48,122 nt of DNA from Streptomyces sp. H27-H5 (GTDB taxonomy: Bacteria > Actinomycetota > Actinomycetes > Streptomycetales > Streptomycetaceae): assembly GCF_026627505.1 (NCBI RefSeq), contig NZ_JAPNLK010000058.1:7733-55854 (forward strand), given 5' to 3'. Below are positions 15,843-24,001 of the stretch, piece after piece. The position numbers and the translations under genes were made by a program. How positions within the stretch are numbered: position 1 is the stretch's first letter; the number at the start of each line of letters is the position of its first letter. The notes beneath the pieces were generated by a model. The model had not been told where the DNA came from and searched no databases. It saw only the letters and a program-made list of their open reading frames with translations.

Positions 15843-17453
15843 GTGTTGAGACCGATCGACGAGGGACGCGGGAAGGTCGGCGCCGGCGGCGCCGAGGACG
15901 CAGGGGGAACGACCTCGCCGGGAGGGGCGCTCGCCGCGCTCTCGTTGGCCATGGTGCTCTCCTCGCTCGGCGCCGGCAGCGCCAACGTCGCCCTGCCCAC
16001 GCTGGCGCACGTGTTCACGGCCTCCTTCCCGCAGGTCCAGTGGGTCGTCCTCGCCTACCTCTTGGCCGTCACCGCCCTGATCGTCGGCGCCGGACGGGTC
16101 GGCGACCTCGTGGGCCGCCGACGGCTGCTGCTCGCCGGGATCGCACTGTTCACGGTGGCCTCGCTGCTGTGCGCCGGCGCGCCCCGGCTCTGGATGCTGA
16201 TCGTCGCCCGGGCGGCGCAGGGCCTCGGGGCGGCCGTCATGATGGCGCTCACCATGGCGTTCGTGGCCGAGACGGTGCCGAAGGCGCGGATCGGCAGCGC
16301 CATGGGAATGCTCGGGACCATGTCCGCGATCGGTACCGCCCTGGGTCCCTCGCTCGGCGGCGTGCTGATCTCCGGCCTCGGATGGCGGGCGCTCTTCCTC
16401 GTCAACGCACCGCTGGGCATCCTGACCCTGCTCCTCGCCCGCCGTCACCTCCCGGTCGACCGGCAGGTCCGTGAGCCCGCCGGCGCACGGTCCGGCTTCG
16501 ACCGCGCGGGCATGGCGCTGCTGGCCCTGACGCTCGGGGCCTACGCCCTCGCGATGACCCTGGGGCACGGCGGGTTCGGCGCGGCGAACGCGGCCCTGCT
16601 GGCGGTCGCCGCGCTCGGGGTGCTCCTCTTCGTGCGGGTCGAGGGGCGCGTCGCGTCCCCGCTGATCCGGGTGGCGGCGTTCCGCGACCCGGTCCTGAGC
16701 GCGGGCCTCGCCGCCGGCACGCTCGTCTCCACCGTGATCATGGCGACGCTCGTGGTCGGGCCGTTCCACCTCTCGCGCGGGCTCGGGCTCGACGACGCCC
16801 TCGTCGGACTCGTCCTGGCCGCGGGGCCGGTGGTGGCCGCGCTGACCGGTGTACCGGCCGGGCGGCTGGTGGACCGCTTCGGAGCGCGTCGCACGATCTG
16901 CGCGGGGCTCCTCGCGATGGTCGCCGGAGCCGGCGCCCTGTCGATGACACGGGTGTCGTCGGGGGTCGTGGGATACGTCGTCCCGCTGGTGGTGGTCACC
17001 GCCGGCTACGCGCTGTTCCAGACGGCCAACAACACCGCCGTCATGGCGGAGATCGCCCCGGAGCGTCGGGGCGTGACCTCCGCGCTGGTGAACCTCTCGC
17101 GCAATCTCGGGCTCGTCACCGGTGCGTCCGTGATGGGCGCGGTGTTCACGTTCGCCTCGGCCGCGGACGATGTCACGACGGCGAGCCCGCAGGCCGTGGC
17201 GACGGGTGTGCGGTTCACCTTCGCGGTGGGGGCCGCCCTGATCCTCTGCGCACTCGCCCTCGTGACGGGCGGCGGTTTCCTCGCGAGGGCGTACGCGTCG
17301 CGGGCGACCGCCGGTACGGACACCGGCCCCGGTGGTACGCACACCATCCCCGACGGTACGCACACCATCCCCGACGGGACGGACACCACCCCCGGCGCGG
17401 CGGGGACGCCGCCGGCCCGCGCGGCCACCGACCCCGGCACGGGCCTGCGCTGA
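15843..17453 (+). CDS. MFS drug/proton antiporter, DHA2-like
   Basis: This 536-residue membrane exporter has about 14 hydrophobic helices. It shows the motif-A loop (GRVGDLVGRRRLL) after helix 2 and an antiporter-type motif C (GMLGTMSAIGTALGPSLGG) in helix 5, the signature of DHA2 drug/H+ antiporters. Substrate is unknown. The GTG at 15843 is chosen since AACGGAG precedes it; a TTG three bases on is equally possible. The C-terminal tail has four imperfect seven-residue repeats of the type GTHTIPD. The divergent XRE-cupin gene probably regulates it. It converges on the amidohydrolase/P450 operon, and a shared role in export of a modified aromatic compound is possible. Confidence 0.87.
   Translation: MLRPIDEGRGKVGAGGAEDAGGTTSPGGALAALSLAMVLSSLGAGSANVALPTLAHVFTASFPQVQWVVLAYLLAVTALIVGAGRVGDLVGRRRLLLAGIALFTVASLLCAGAPRLWMLIVARAAQGLGAAVMMALTMAFVAETVPKARIGSAMGMLGTMSAIGTALGPSLGGVLISGLGWRALFLVNAPLGILTLLLARRHLPVDRQVREPAGARSGFDRAGMALLALTLGAYALAMTLGHGGFGAANAALLAVAALGVLLFVRVEGRVASPLIRVAAFRDPVLSAGLAAGTLVSTVIMATLVVGPFHLSRGLGLDDALVGLVLAAGPVVAALTGVPAGRLVDRFGARRTICAGLLAMVAGAGALSMTRVSSGVVGYVVPLVVVTAGYALFQTANNTAVMAEIAPERRGVTSALVNLSRNLGLVTGASVMGAVFTFASAADDVTTASPQAVATGVRFTFAVGAALILCALALVTGGGFLARAYASRATAGTDTGPGGTHTIPDGTHTIPDGTDTTPGAAGTPPARAATDPGTGLR
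17313..17396 (+). repeat. Four 21-base repeats in the exporter C-terminus
   Basis: Units at 17313, 17334, 17355 and 17376 encode GT(D/H)T-type heptads. The middle two (17334-17354 and 17355-17375) are identical; the outer two have diverged. Confidence 0.85.
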
Positions 17454-17493
17454 CCACCCACCGGCCGGGTCCGCTGCGGCCCGACCGGCACGT

Positions 17494-17519
17494 GCCGCCC
17501 ACGAGCGTGCGTGGGCGGC
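17494..17519. terminator. Bidirectional terminator
   Basis: GCCGCCCACG pairs perfectly with CGTGGGCGGC around the loop AGCGTG, between the converging exporter and amidohydrolase genes. Confidence 0.75.
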
Positions 17520-17555
17520 GGTGCGGGAGGGCCGCGAGCGGGCGCGGCGCCACCG

Positions 17556-18665
17556 TCAGGCCGTGGCCAACTGCGGGATCAGGCGGAGCGCGTTGTCGTG
17601 GTGGATCCCCCGGACCTGTTCGGGGGTGAGGGCCGGGTCCGCGTCGAGCGCGGGCAGCGCCAGGTCCAGCACCGTGTCGGCGGGCGCGGCGGGCCAGTCG
17701 GTGCCGAACAGGATGTGGTCGGCGGGCGCATGGGCGAGGAGGGTCGCGGCCGGCGCCATGGGCCCCGCCGTGTCGTAGTAGAAGCGCCGGAGGTGGTCGC
17801 GGACCGCGGCGGGCTCGATGGGCGGATCGCAGAACCGTCCGAGAGCCTCCAGCCGCGGCGCGATGTACGGGAGGAAGCCGCCGGCGTGCGGCAGGATCAC
17901 CGAGATGTCCGGGAAACGGTCCAGCGTCCGCCTGCTGATCATGTTCACGGCGGCCCGTGTGGTGTCCAACAGGAAGTCGCACATGAAGTTCGGGATCCCG
18001 GGGACCGTCGGCGCACCGGGAGGACCACCCGGCAGGTGGTGCGGGTGGGTGTCCACCACCGCGGAGGCCTCGTTCAGCTCGGCGAACACCCGGTCGTAGG
18101 AGGGGTCTCCGAGGTAGACGCCGCCGTAATTCGCCGTCACGTTCACGCCCACGGCGCCGAGCTGCCCGAGTCCGCGGCGGATGGCCCAGGACGACGAGTC
18201 GAGATCGTCCAGGAAGAGCGGCACGTAGTGCAGGAAGCGGCCCGGATGGGAGGCGCTCACCTCGACCATCGAGCGCAGCGTGATCGTGATCGCCTCACGG
18301 AGCTGCGCCGACGACCGGTAGTGGGCCGGCAGCATCGGCTTGAGCACCGCCGTCGTGATGCCCGCGCCGTCCATGAACCGGACCGCTTCCTCGATGCCGA
18401 GCCCCGCCCAACGCGGCAACTGCCTCGGATCGATCAGCTCGTGGCGCTCGGCCCACTCGCGCCACTCCGGGGCGCAGTAGTGGTGGTGCATGTCGATCTT
18501 CGGCCGGGCCCCGTGCTCCGTGCCGAGTACCGGCGGGGAATCGGCCGTGGCGACCCGGGCGAGGTCACCGACGAGGTCACCCGTGGCCACCGGGGGGATC
18601 AGGAGCCCCTCGGCGGGCGCGCGCACCAAGCGCAGGCCGGAGGTGGTGTTCATGGGGTTCTGCAT
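17556..18665 (-). CDS. Amidohydrolase-2 family metal-dependent hydrolase/decarboxylase
   Basis: This 369-residue TIM-barrel enzyme belongs to the ACMSD/6-methylsalicylate-decarboxylase branch of the amidohydrolases. The metal-binding HxH is at residues 60-62 (DMHHHY). Further ligands are His207 (VDTHPHH), His260 (ILPHAGG) and Asp323 (FGTDWP). Enzymes of this branch remove a carboxyl group from aromatic or related acids, or hydrolyse them. The ATG at 18665 is used; a second ATG four codons on is possible. The gene lies 26 bases downstream of a P450 and is almost certainly in the same operon, which suggests a two-step change of an aromatic acid (oxidation and decarboxylation). The substrate is unknown. 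Confidence 0.82.
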   Translation of the reverse strand: MQNPMNTTSGLRLVRAPAEGLLIPPVATGDLVGDLARVATADSPPVLGTEHGARPKIDMHHHYCAPEWREWAERHELIDPRQLPRWAGLGIEEAVRFMDGAGITTAVLKPMLPAHYRSSAQLREAITITLRSMVEVSASHPGRFLHYVPLFLDDLDSSSWAIRRGLGQLGAVGVNVTANYGGVYLGDPSYDRVFAELNEASAVVDTHPHHLPGGPPGAPTVPGIPNFMCDFLLDTTRAAVNMISRRTLDRFPDISVILPHAGGFLPYIAPRLEALGRFCDPPIEPAAVRDHLRRFYYDTAGPMAPAATLLAHAPADHILFGTDWPAAPADTVLDLALPALDADPALTPEQVRGIHHDNALRLIPQLATA

Positions 18666-18674
18666 GCCAAATCA

Positions 18675-18693
18675 CCGTCCCTCGGATCAGGTC
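18675..18693. repeat. 19-base dispersed repeat, copy 1
   Basis: CCGTCCCTCGGATCAGGTC lies between the P450 stop codon and the amidohydrolase start. The identical 19 bases recur at 45007-45025, beside the ruined siderophore region. Confidence 0.6.
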
Positions 18694-20017
18694 ACCTGTG
18701 GGCGGAAACGGAGGTCGCGGGCGACAGGTGCGTCGGGGCGAGCGCCTCGACCGGCCGCGACGGCTCCAGGACGAGCCGCAGCCGCTCCAGCCCGCGGAAC
18801 GCCGCCATCGGCCCCTTGAGCCACGCCCCCGCGGGTTCCTCGTCCGGTGCGATCTCCATCTCCGGGAACTCCCGCAGCAGGCAGGAGAGCGCGATCTCGA
18901 GTTCGAGTCGTGCCAGTGGCGCGCCCAGGCAGTAGTGCGTCCCGTGCCCGAAGCCGAGGTGCGTGCCCTGGAGTCCCTCGCGCGTCACGTCGAGGTCGTC
19001 GGGGCGGTCGAACTTCTCCGGATCCCGGTTCGCCGACGAGAGGGCGATCTGGACGAGCGACCCCTTGGGGATCACCGTGCCCCTGATCTCCGCGTCCTCG
19101 GTCGCGTAGCGGAACGTCGACGTCTCCACCGACCCCTCGAAGCGCACGATCTCCTCGACCGCCCGGGGGATCAGCGTGGGGTCGGTGCGGAGCGTCGCCA
19201 GCTGATCGGGGTGGAGCAGCAGATCGAGTACGGAGTTCCCGATCTGGTAGGCGGTGGTCTTGTGCCCGGCGAAGAACAGGACCCACAGCGACGACACCAG
19301 CTCCGCGTCGTCCAGGGCCTCCTCCGCCCTGATGATGTCCCCGAGGAAGCAGTCCGAGGGGTTCGCCCGCTGGTGCGCGATCAGCCGCCGCAGTCGATCC
19401 TGCAGCCACTCCTCGGCGGCCTTCAACTCGGCCTTGGCCGCAGGGTTGAACCGGGAGCGCGTGACCACCGCGAACTGCTCCAGGATCTCGGGCCGATCGG
19501 CCTCCGGGATCGTCATCAGTTCGCACAGGACCGAGATCGGGAGGGGGAACGCGAACGAGGACATCAGGTCGACCGAGTCGCTCTTGCGGCACTCGGCGAG
19601 GAGCCGCTCGGCGATCTCGGTGATCCCGGCCCGCATCTCCTCCACCCGCCGAGGGGTGAAGGCGCTCCGCAGGACACGGCGCAACCGGGTGTGCCGGGGC
19701 GGGTCCGAGAACAGCACGTTGTCGTCCAAGGCGTCGAAGAAGTCCCCGAACACGGCGTGGTAGATGTCCATCGCCCCGCGCATGTTCTTGCTGAACCGCG
19801 GGTCGGACAGGGCGTCGCGGGCGTCGTCGTAGCGGGTGATGAGGTACGTCGCGACGCCGTGCGGAGGCGTCAACCGGGCCACCGGGTCCCGCTCGCGCAG
19901 AGCGGCGTAGACGGGGTGGGGACACGAGCGGTACTCCGGCGCGCCCTTGGACACGGCCGCCACGAGGTCGTGCACGGCGGCGGCGCCGTCCGGTGTCGTC
20001 GCGTTCTCCTGCGTCAT
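18692..20017 (-). CDS. Cytochrome P450
   Basis: This is a 441-residue soluble bacterial P450 of the CYP107/CYP105-like type. Diagnostic parts are the I-helix AGHKTT (250-255) with its oxygen-activating Thr, the K-helix ExxR (Glu289-Arg292) and the haem loop FGHGTHYCLG (356-365) with Cys363 as the haem ligand. An ATG exists eight codons earlier, but 20017 is chosen because GGAGGG lies eight bases upstream. It needs a ferredoxin and reductase, which are not encoded nearby. It is the first gene of an operon with the amidohydrolase. The substrate is unknown; context suggests an aromatic acid or a secondary metabolite. Confidence 0.92.
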   Translation of the reverse strand: MTQENATTPDGAAAVHDLVAAVSKGAPEYRSCPHPVYAALRERDPVARLTPPHGVATYLITRYDDARDALSDPRFSKNMRGAMDIYHAVFGDFFDALDDNVLFSDPPRHTRLRRVLRSAFTPRRVEEMRAGITEIAERLLAECRKSDSVDLMSSFAFPLPISVLCELMTIPEADRPEILEQFAVVTRSRFNPAAKAELKAAEEWLQDRLRRLIAHQRANPSDCFLGDIIRAEEALDDAELVSSLWVLFFAGHKTTAYQIGNSVLDLLLHPDQLATLRTDPTLIPRAVEEIVRFEGSVETSTFRYATEDAEIRGTVIPKGSLVQIALSSANRDPEKFDRPDDLDVTREGLQGTHLGFGHGTHYCLGAPLARLELEIALSCLLREFPEMEIAPDEEPAGAWLKGPMAAFRGLERLRLVLEPSRPVEALAPTHLSPATSVSAHR

Positions 20018-20128
20018 GTTCCGCACCCTCCGTGCCACTCGCCTGTGTGGACTCAGCGGTTCCCCGACGGGAGCGTTCGCAAAACGGGCCTTGGTGCGTT
20101 CGAGTCAGGAGGCCTCCGCCGGATGCGC

Positions 20129-20194
20129 GGGCCGGGCCGACCGCCCGCACGCCACCGCCGGCCCGGGCCGGGCCGACCGTCCCCACGTCACCGC
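20129..20194. repeat. Two 30-base direct repeats in an intergenic region
   Basis: The 30-base segments 20129-20158 and 20165-20194 share GGGCCGGGCCGACCG and a CACG(C/T)CACCGC end, with three differences and a period of 36 bases. They lie in the 296-base divergent region between the P450 and the secreted-protein gene, which otherwise shows nothing recognisable. Confidence 0.6.
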
Positions 20195-20313
20195 TCGGCC
20201 GTTTGGCGGTCCGTCGTCCGGTCAGCCGCGCGGACGGGTCGCGTGGCGGGTCCGACGGCCCGGGACATCATGCTGCTCGTCGAGCAACCAGCCCGCCATC
20301 GAGGAGTCCGCGC

Positions 20314-20883
20314 ATGGCTCGCAGCACCACCCTGGTCCTCATCACGACCGCGACACTCGCCCTGACGGCCGCCGCCGGCCCCACCGTCGCGTCCGCGGCC
20401 TCCGGCGCGGACACCGGCAGGGCAGCCGCCGACCGCGCCGTCACCTATCGGGCGACCGCCCCCTATCTCCGGCACGCCGGCGGCGTGAAGGCGGGCTACG
20501 TCCCGGACAAGTACTGCGTGGCCGACCCGGCCGGCACGGGCGCCCTCGGCTACCCGCACTTCAACCACGGGTACGACAACTCCGTCGATCCCGCCAAGCC
20601 CGCCGCGCTGTACTACGAGGACGACGGCCGCGGCGGCAAGCGCCTCACCGGGGTCCAGTGGCTGGTCTACGACAAGGACCAGGACCTCACCACGGACGAC
20701 GACCGCCCGAAGCTCTTCGGCAGGTCCTTCACGGGCCCGCTGCGCGGCCACTTCCCCGGCCAGCCCGTCCACTACGCCCTGCACATGTGGCTGTGGAAGG
20801 AGAACCCCAAGGGCACCTACGAGACCTACAACCCCGCGGTGACCTGCCTCCCCGGCACCACCCGCCCGAAGCCCCGGACCTGA
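20314..20883 (+). CDS. Secreted protein of unknown function
   Basis: This 189-residue exported protein has a clear signal peptide (MARSTTLVLITTATLALTAAAG, cleaved near VASAAS). The mature part is rich in aromatic and charged residues. It contains HFNHGYDNSVDPAKPAALYYE and a YDKDQDLTTDDDRP segment whose acidic run could bind calcium. Only one Cys pair is evident (KYCVADP and VTCLP). I do not recognise a family. The ATG is chosen because GAGGAG lies upstream and the signal starts there. It is convergent with the gene at 20965, separated by two strong hairpins. Confidence 0.78.
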   Translation: MARSTTLVLITTATLALTAAAGPTVASAASGADTGRAAADRAVTYRATAPYLRHAGGVKAGYVPDKYCVADPAGTGALGYPHFNHGYDNSVDPAKPAALYYEDDGRGGKRLTGVQWLVYDKDQDLTTDDDRPKLFGRSFTGPLRGHFPGQPVHYALHMWLWKENPKGTYETYNPAVTCLPGTTRPKPRT

Positions 20884-20897
20884 CTCCGGACCCGACC

Positions 20898-20918
20898 CCG
20901 GACCCGACCCGGGTCCGG
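20898..20918. terminator. Hairpin after the secreted-protein gene
   Basis: CCGGACCCG pairs with CGGGTCCGG around an ACC loop, 15 bases past the stop codon of the secreted-protein gene. Confidence 0.7.
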
Positions 20919-20925
20919 GGTGGCT

Positions 20926-20959
20926 CGATCCGCTCGGCGGCCGGCCGCCGAGCGGATCG
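20926..20959. terminator. Perfect 34-base palindrome between convergent genes
   Basis: CGATCCGCTCGGCGGCC is followed directly by its exact complement GGCCGCCGAGCGGATCG, giving a 17-base-pair arm with no spacer. It ends six bases before the stop codon of the minus-strand gene at 20965. Confidence 0.75.
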
Positions 20960-20964
20960 CCGCA

Positions 20965-21354
20965 CTACCGCTGATCGGCTTGGAAGAGGGTGGTCAATTC
21001 CTTCTCCACCGTGCGGACTTCCTCCTGACGGTCCATGTGGATCAGCTGCTCCCTGTACAACGTGAGCGAATGGACGAGGAGTTCCACGCGCTCGGGCTCC
21101 AGTGCGCACATGCGGCGCGCGGCGGCGACCGATTCCATGTGGAGGGCCAGCGCGATGTCGGGGCGATCGGCGAATTCCCGCCGCGCGTACTTGCCCAAGG
21201 CGACAGCCAGCAGCGGGAGATACGCCAGGGGGCTCACCTGGGCGAGCACACGGTAGGCGGCGACCCGTTGGCCGAGGGGCGGCTTCCCGGAACCGAGGAG
21301 AGCCACTCGTGCTCGAAGGACCGCGTGGTGATTGATGTGCGCCGAGGGATTCAT
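20965..21354 (-). CDS. Hypothetical helical protein
   Basis: This is a 129-residue all-helical protein, rich in Ala, Leu and Arg, with helices of about 20-25 residues (RPDIALALHMESVAAARRMC, PERVELLVHSLTLYREQLIHM). The arrangement resembles tetratricopeptide-like helix pairs, but I see no full repeat consensus and do not recognise a family. The ATG at 21354 has no good ribosome-binding site. It could be the surviving C-terminal half of a larger regulator, since similar helical repeats follow XRE domains in Streptomyces; the sequence upstream gives no domain to prove this. Confidence 0.55.
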   Translation of the reverse strand: MNPSAHINHHAVLRARVALLGSGKPPLGQRVAAYRVLAQVSPLAYLPLLAVALGKYARREFADRPDIALALHMESVAAARRMCALEPERVELLVHSLTLYREQLIHMDRQEEVRTVEKELTTLFQADQR

Positions 21355-21768
21355 GAGGGAGATTCTCAGATCCGAACAGGCCCCCGAACAAGGGAGATCG
21401 GCTGTGTCGTCAGTCCTACTGAAAAGCCGTCTGACCTGTCATGATGGAGTCACCTTCACCCCTGTGAGCCCCTCGAACGCCGGCCGATCGGACCGCTGAG
21501 GGGGCGAATCCCGGCGGTGGGGCGACTCGATTCCGCCCGGCGCCGACGCGTCTCGGGCGCCGCCGCGAAGTCCAGGGGACGACCGACCGACCGGGGGACA
21601 CCGGGAACAGGACCCCCAGGCCCCCCAGGAGCGCCGCCGCGACGAACCGCGTCTCCTCCCGGCGGGCGATGTCGGCCGACGTGGGCGCACCGGACCCTGC
21701 CGGCACGACCGCGGGCCCACCCCGGAGTGCGGGGTGGGCCCACGTGACGTACGGCGTGGTCGGCGGCG
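21355..21768. other. Intergenic region with a possible coding remnant
   Basis: The 414 bases between two minus-strand genes hold no convincing complete gene. On the minus strand, from about 21711 to 21590, a GTG-started frame has good third-position bias and reads ARREETRFVAAALLGGLGVL, like part of a membrane protein. It then loses bias and runs on to a stop at 21416. Just before that stop is a short ATG frame, MTGQTAFQ. I regard this as decayed sequence. Confidence 0.35.
21713..21741 (-). terminator. Terminator of the small hydrophobic protein gene
   Basis: GGGCCCACCCCG pairs perfectly with CGGGGTGGGCCC around the loop GAGTG, 28 bases past the stop codon of the minus-strand gene at 21769. 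Confidence 0.75.
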
Positions 21769-21930
21769 CTACCAGCGGTACCAGCGTCCGCTGCTGCCCT
21801 TCGGCCGGGCGACGAAGCCGATCAGCCAGAGGATCAGGACGATGATCGCGACCCACCAGAGGATCTTGAGCGCGAAACCCGCACCGAAAAGAATCAGTAC
21901 GAGCAGAAGCACGAGAAGAAGGGGAACCAT
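21769..21930 (-). CDS. Small hydrophobic membrane protein
   Basis: This 53-residue protein has two hydrophobic helices (starting MVPLLLVLLLVLILFGAGF and WWVAIIVLILWLIGFVA) and a short basic tail ending RWYRW. The ATG at 21930 is preceded by GGAGGTCG about nine bases upstream. Small membrane proteins like this are common beside CsbD-type stress genes in actinomycetes, and a CsbD gene is divergent here. Function is unknown; membrane association under stress is a reasonable guess. Confidence 0.8.
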   Translation of the reverse strand: MVPLLLVLLLVLILFGAGFALKILWWVAIIVLILWLIGFVARPKGSSGRWYRW

Positions 21931-22008
21931 GGTTTATCGACCTCCGAATGTCCGTCTGCCCGACCATGTGTTCGGCATTTTCTCTTCTTACCCGATTCTT
22001 ATGCCGGA

Positions 22009-22032
22009 CAGGCGGGTGGATACACCCGCCTG
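22009..22032. promoter_or_regulatory. Inverted repeat between two small stress-type genes
   Basis: CAGGCGGGTG pairs with CACCCGCCTG around GATA. It sits in the 210-base divergent region, 79 bases from the hydrophobic-protein start and about 110 from the CsbD start, and could be an operator or a short terminator. The surrounding DNA is AT-richer than average. Confidence 0.5.
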
Positions 22033-22140
22033 GTCGACACGGGAATGGAACCGGTGAAAGCGAAGCCGGGGCGTTTGAAGTCCGATTTTCTGGTCAGGTG
22101 CCGCGGGGTAAGCGTTTTCAACCGCATGGGAGTGATGACC

Positions 22141-22314
22141 GTGTCCGGTGACCAGAAGGCAAAGGCCAAGACCGAGCAGGCCAAGGGCAAGATGAAGGAA
22201 ATCGCCGGCCGTGCGGTGGGGAACGAGCGTCTTACCGCCGAGGGCCGGACCGAGCAGGTCAAGGGCGATGCCCGCAAGGCGAAGGAAAAGCTGAAGGACA
22301 CCTTCAAGCACTGA
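22141..22314 (+). CDS. CsbD-like stress protein
   Basis: This 57-residue, highly charged, Lys-rich protein is of the CsbD family. It carries the family pattern KGKMKEIAGRAVGNERLTAEGR followed by EQVKGDARKAKEKLKD, predicted to form a helical bundle. CsbD proteins accumulate under general stress; their activity is unknown. An ATG lies at 22135 but GGGAG would be only two bases from it, while the GTG at 22141 has eight bases, so I choose 22141. A strong hairpin at 22384-22420 follows. Confidence 0.82.
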   Translation: MSGDQKAKAKTEQAKGKMKEIAGRAVGNERLTAEGRTEQVKGDARKAKEKLKDTFKH

Positions 22315-22383
22315 GCGAAGCACTGACCGAAGCGCCGGCCGAAAGCGCAGGGGCCGAAGCGTCGACCGACACCGCGCCCACCA

Positions 22384-22420
22384 CAGGGGCCGGACCTCCC
22401 TCCGAGGGGTCCGGCCCCTG
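22384..22420 (+). terminator. Terminator after csbD
   Basis: CAGGGGCCGGACC pairs with GGTCCGGCCCCTG (13 base pairs) and is followed by TT. Confidence 0.75.
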
Positions 22421-22600
22421 TTGCCGTCCCCAGCCCCCACCCGCGGGTGACCCGGCTCCCGGGTGCTCCGGCGGCGCCGCGATCGGCGCACGTGTGAGAA
22501 CCGGGGCCCTGGGCAGGCGGTGATCAAAGGCGTCCGCCGCCCCCGCCGCGCGGTGGTCGGGCAGGGCGGACGCGTCGATCCGGAGATGAGGGAGCAGCTC

Positions 22601-22951
22601 GTGAACGTGAACGTGTGGGGATACCGCGAGACTTCGGGCCGACTGGAGGCCATCGACCTGACCGGATTCAAGGTCGAGGCGGCCGACGGGGACATCGGCA
22701 AGGTCAGCAAGCACTCCGACGACGCGGGGTCTTCCTACATCGTGGTGGACACCGGCCCGTGGATCTTCGGCCGGGAGGTCCTCCTGCCCGCCGGCACGGT
22801 CATCCACGTCGACGTGGCGCAGGAGAAGATCTACGTCGACCGCACGAAGGAGCAGATCAAGTCGGCTCCCGAGTTCGTGAGCGAGCAGCACATCGGCGAC
22901 AGCGACTACTACAGCCGGATCGGCGGCTACTACGGCGGTTTCCTCGGCTGA
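22601..22951 (+). CDS. PRC-barrel domain protein
   Basis: This 116-residue protein has an N-terminal PRC-barrel (VWGYRETSGRLEAIDLTGFKV, then DGDIGKVSKHSD and YIVVDTGPWIFGREVLLPAG). It ends in a Tyr/Gly-rich tail (DSDYYSRIGGYYGGFLG). PRC-barrels occur in RNA-processing and photosynthetic proteins and in many stress-related small proteins of Streptomyces; the role here is unknown. The GTG at 22601 is chosen since GGGAG lies six bases upstream; the ATG five codons earlier lacks this. It lies downstream of csbD with its own intergenic region. Confidence 0.85.
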   Translation: MNVNVWGYRETSGRLEAIDLTGFKVEAADGDIGKVSKHSDDAGSSYIVVDTGPWIFGREVLLPAGTVIHVDVAQEKIYVDRTKEQIKSAPEFVSEQHIGDSDYYSRIGGYYGGFLG

Positions 22952-22980
22952 CACCCGGACCGACACCTCGGCCGCGCCCG

Positions 22981-22986
22981 TAGGCT
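22981..22986 (+). promoter_or_regulatory. -10 element of a probably leaderless gene
   Basis: TAGGCT ends seven bases before the ATG at 22994, so transcription should start at or next to the A of the start codon. There is no ribosome-binding site in between. Confidence 0.55.
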
Positions 22987-22993
22987 GTGCCCC

Positions 22994-23953
22994 ATGGTGA
23001 TCAAGGCTCACGAGGTGGACCGGGACCGGCTGCTGTACGGATGCATGGCGCTCGGCGGCGGATGGGACACGGAGCCGTACGGGCCCGGCGACATCGACGC
23101 GGCCGAATCGGCGATCGAGGCGGCCCTCGACAGCGGCATCACGGGATTCGACCACGCCGACATCTACCGGCACGGCAAGGCCGAAGCGGTGTTCGGCGAG
23201 GTCCTCTCCCGCACCCCCGGTCTGCGGGAACGCATCACGCTCCAGACCAAGTGCGGGATCCGCCTCGCCGAGGGCGATCGCCCCGGCATCTACGACCTGC
23301 GCGGCCCCACCATCGTGCGGCGGGTCGAGGAGAGCCTCTCCCGGCTCCGCACGGACGTCATCGACGTCCTCCTCCTGCACCGCCCCGATCCGCTGGCGGA
23401 CCCGGCGGAGGTCGCCGAGGCGCTCACCTCGCTGCGCCGACAGGGGCTGGTCCGGGAGTTCGGCGTGTCCAACATGAGTGGCGCCCAGATCGCGCTCCTC
23501 CAGTCCCACCTCGAATTCCCGCTGATCGCCAATCAGTTGGAGATGAGCCTGGACCGTCGGGACTGGCTTGAGGACGGCGTGCTCGTGAACACGCCCGCCG
23601 CGGCGCAGAGCGGATTCCCCACAGGGGCGATCGAGTACTGCCTGACGCGGGGCGTTCGCCTCCAGGCCTGGGGGGCCCTGGCGCAGGGCCGGTTCACCGG
23701 CCGTCAGGAGAGCGAGCGGGAGCACGCGACGGCGCGCCTCATCGCCAAGCTCGCCGGTGAGAAGGGCACCACCCCGGAAACGATTCTGCTGTGGTGGCTG
23801 CGCCGGCATCCGGCAGGGATCGTGCCGGTGGTGGGCAGCGGCCGCCCGGAGCGCATCCGGGCCTGTGCGGACGCCGCGCGACGAGACCCGGAGCTCAGCC
23901 ACGAGGAGTGGTACGAGCTGTGGCTCACGGCGCGCGGCGTTCCCCTGCCCTGA
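22994..23953 (+). CDS. Aldo/keto reductase, YdhF-like
   Basis: This 319-residue aldo-keto reductase has its catalytic residues visible: Asp53 in GFDHADIY, Tyr58, Lys86 in LQTKCG and His129 in LLLHRPD. The C-terminal VPVVGSGRPERIRAC segment binds NADPH. The sequence is closest in feel to the YdhF subgroup (oxidoreductases of unknown substrate). The message is probably leaderless, with TAGGCT just before the ATG. It follows a CsbD and a PRC-barrel gene and may be part of the same stress response. Confidence 0.9.
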   Translation: MVIKAHEVDRDRLLYGCMALGGGWDTEPYGPGDIDAAESAIEAALDSGITGFDHADIYRHGKAEAVFGEVLSRTPGLRERITLQTKCGIRLAEGDRPGIYDLRGPTIVRRVEESLSRLRTDVIDVLLLHRPDPLADPAEVAEALTSLRRQGLVREFGVSNMSGAQIALLQSHLEFPLIANQLEMSLDRRDWLEDGVLVNTPAAAQSGFPTGAIEYCLTRGVRLQAWGALAQGRFTGRQESEREHATARLIAKLAGEKGTTPETILLWWLRRHPAGIVPVVGSGRPERIRACADAARRDPELSHEEWYELWLTARGVPLP

Positions 23954-24001
23954 TCGAGACGGCATGGAGTGGGCCCCGGCGGGATCCGGACGGCGCCGGC
24001 C

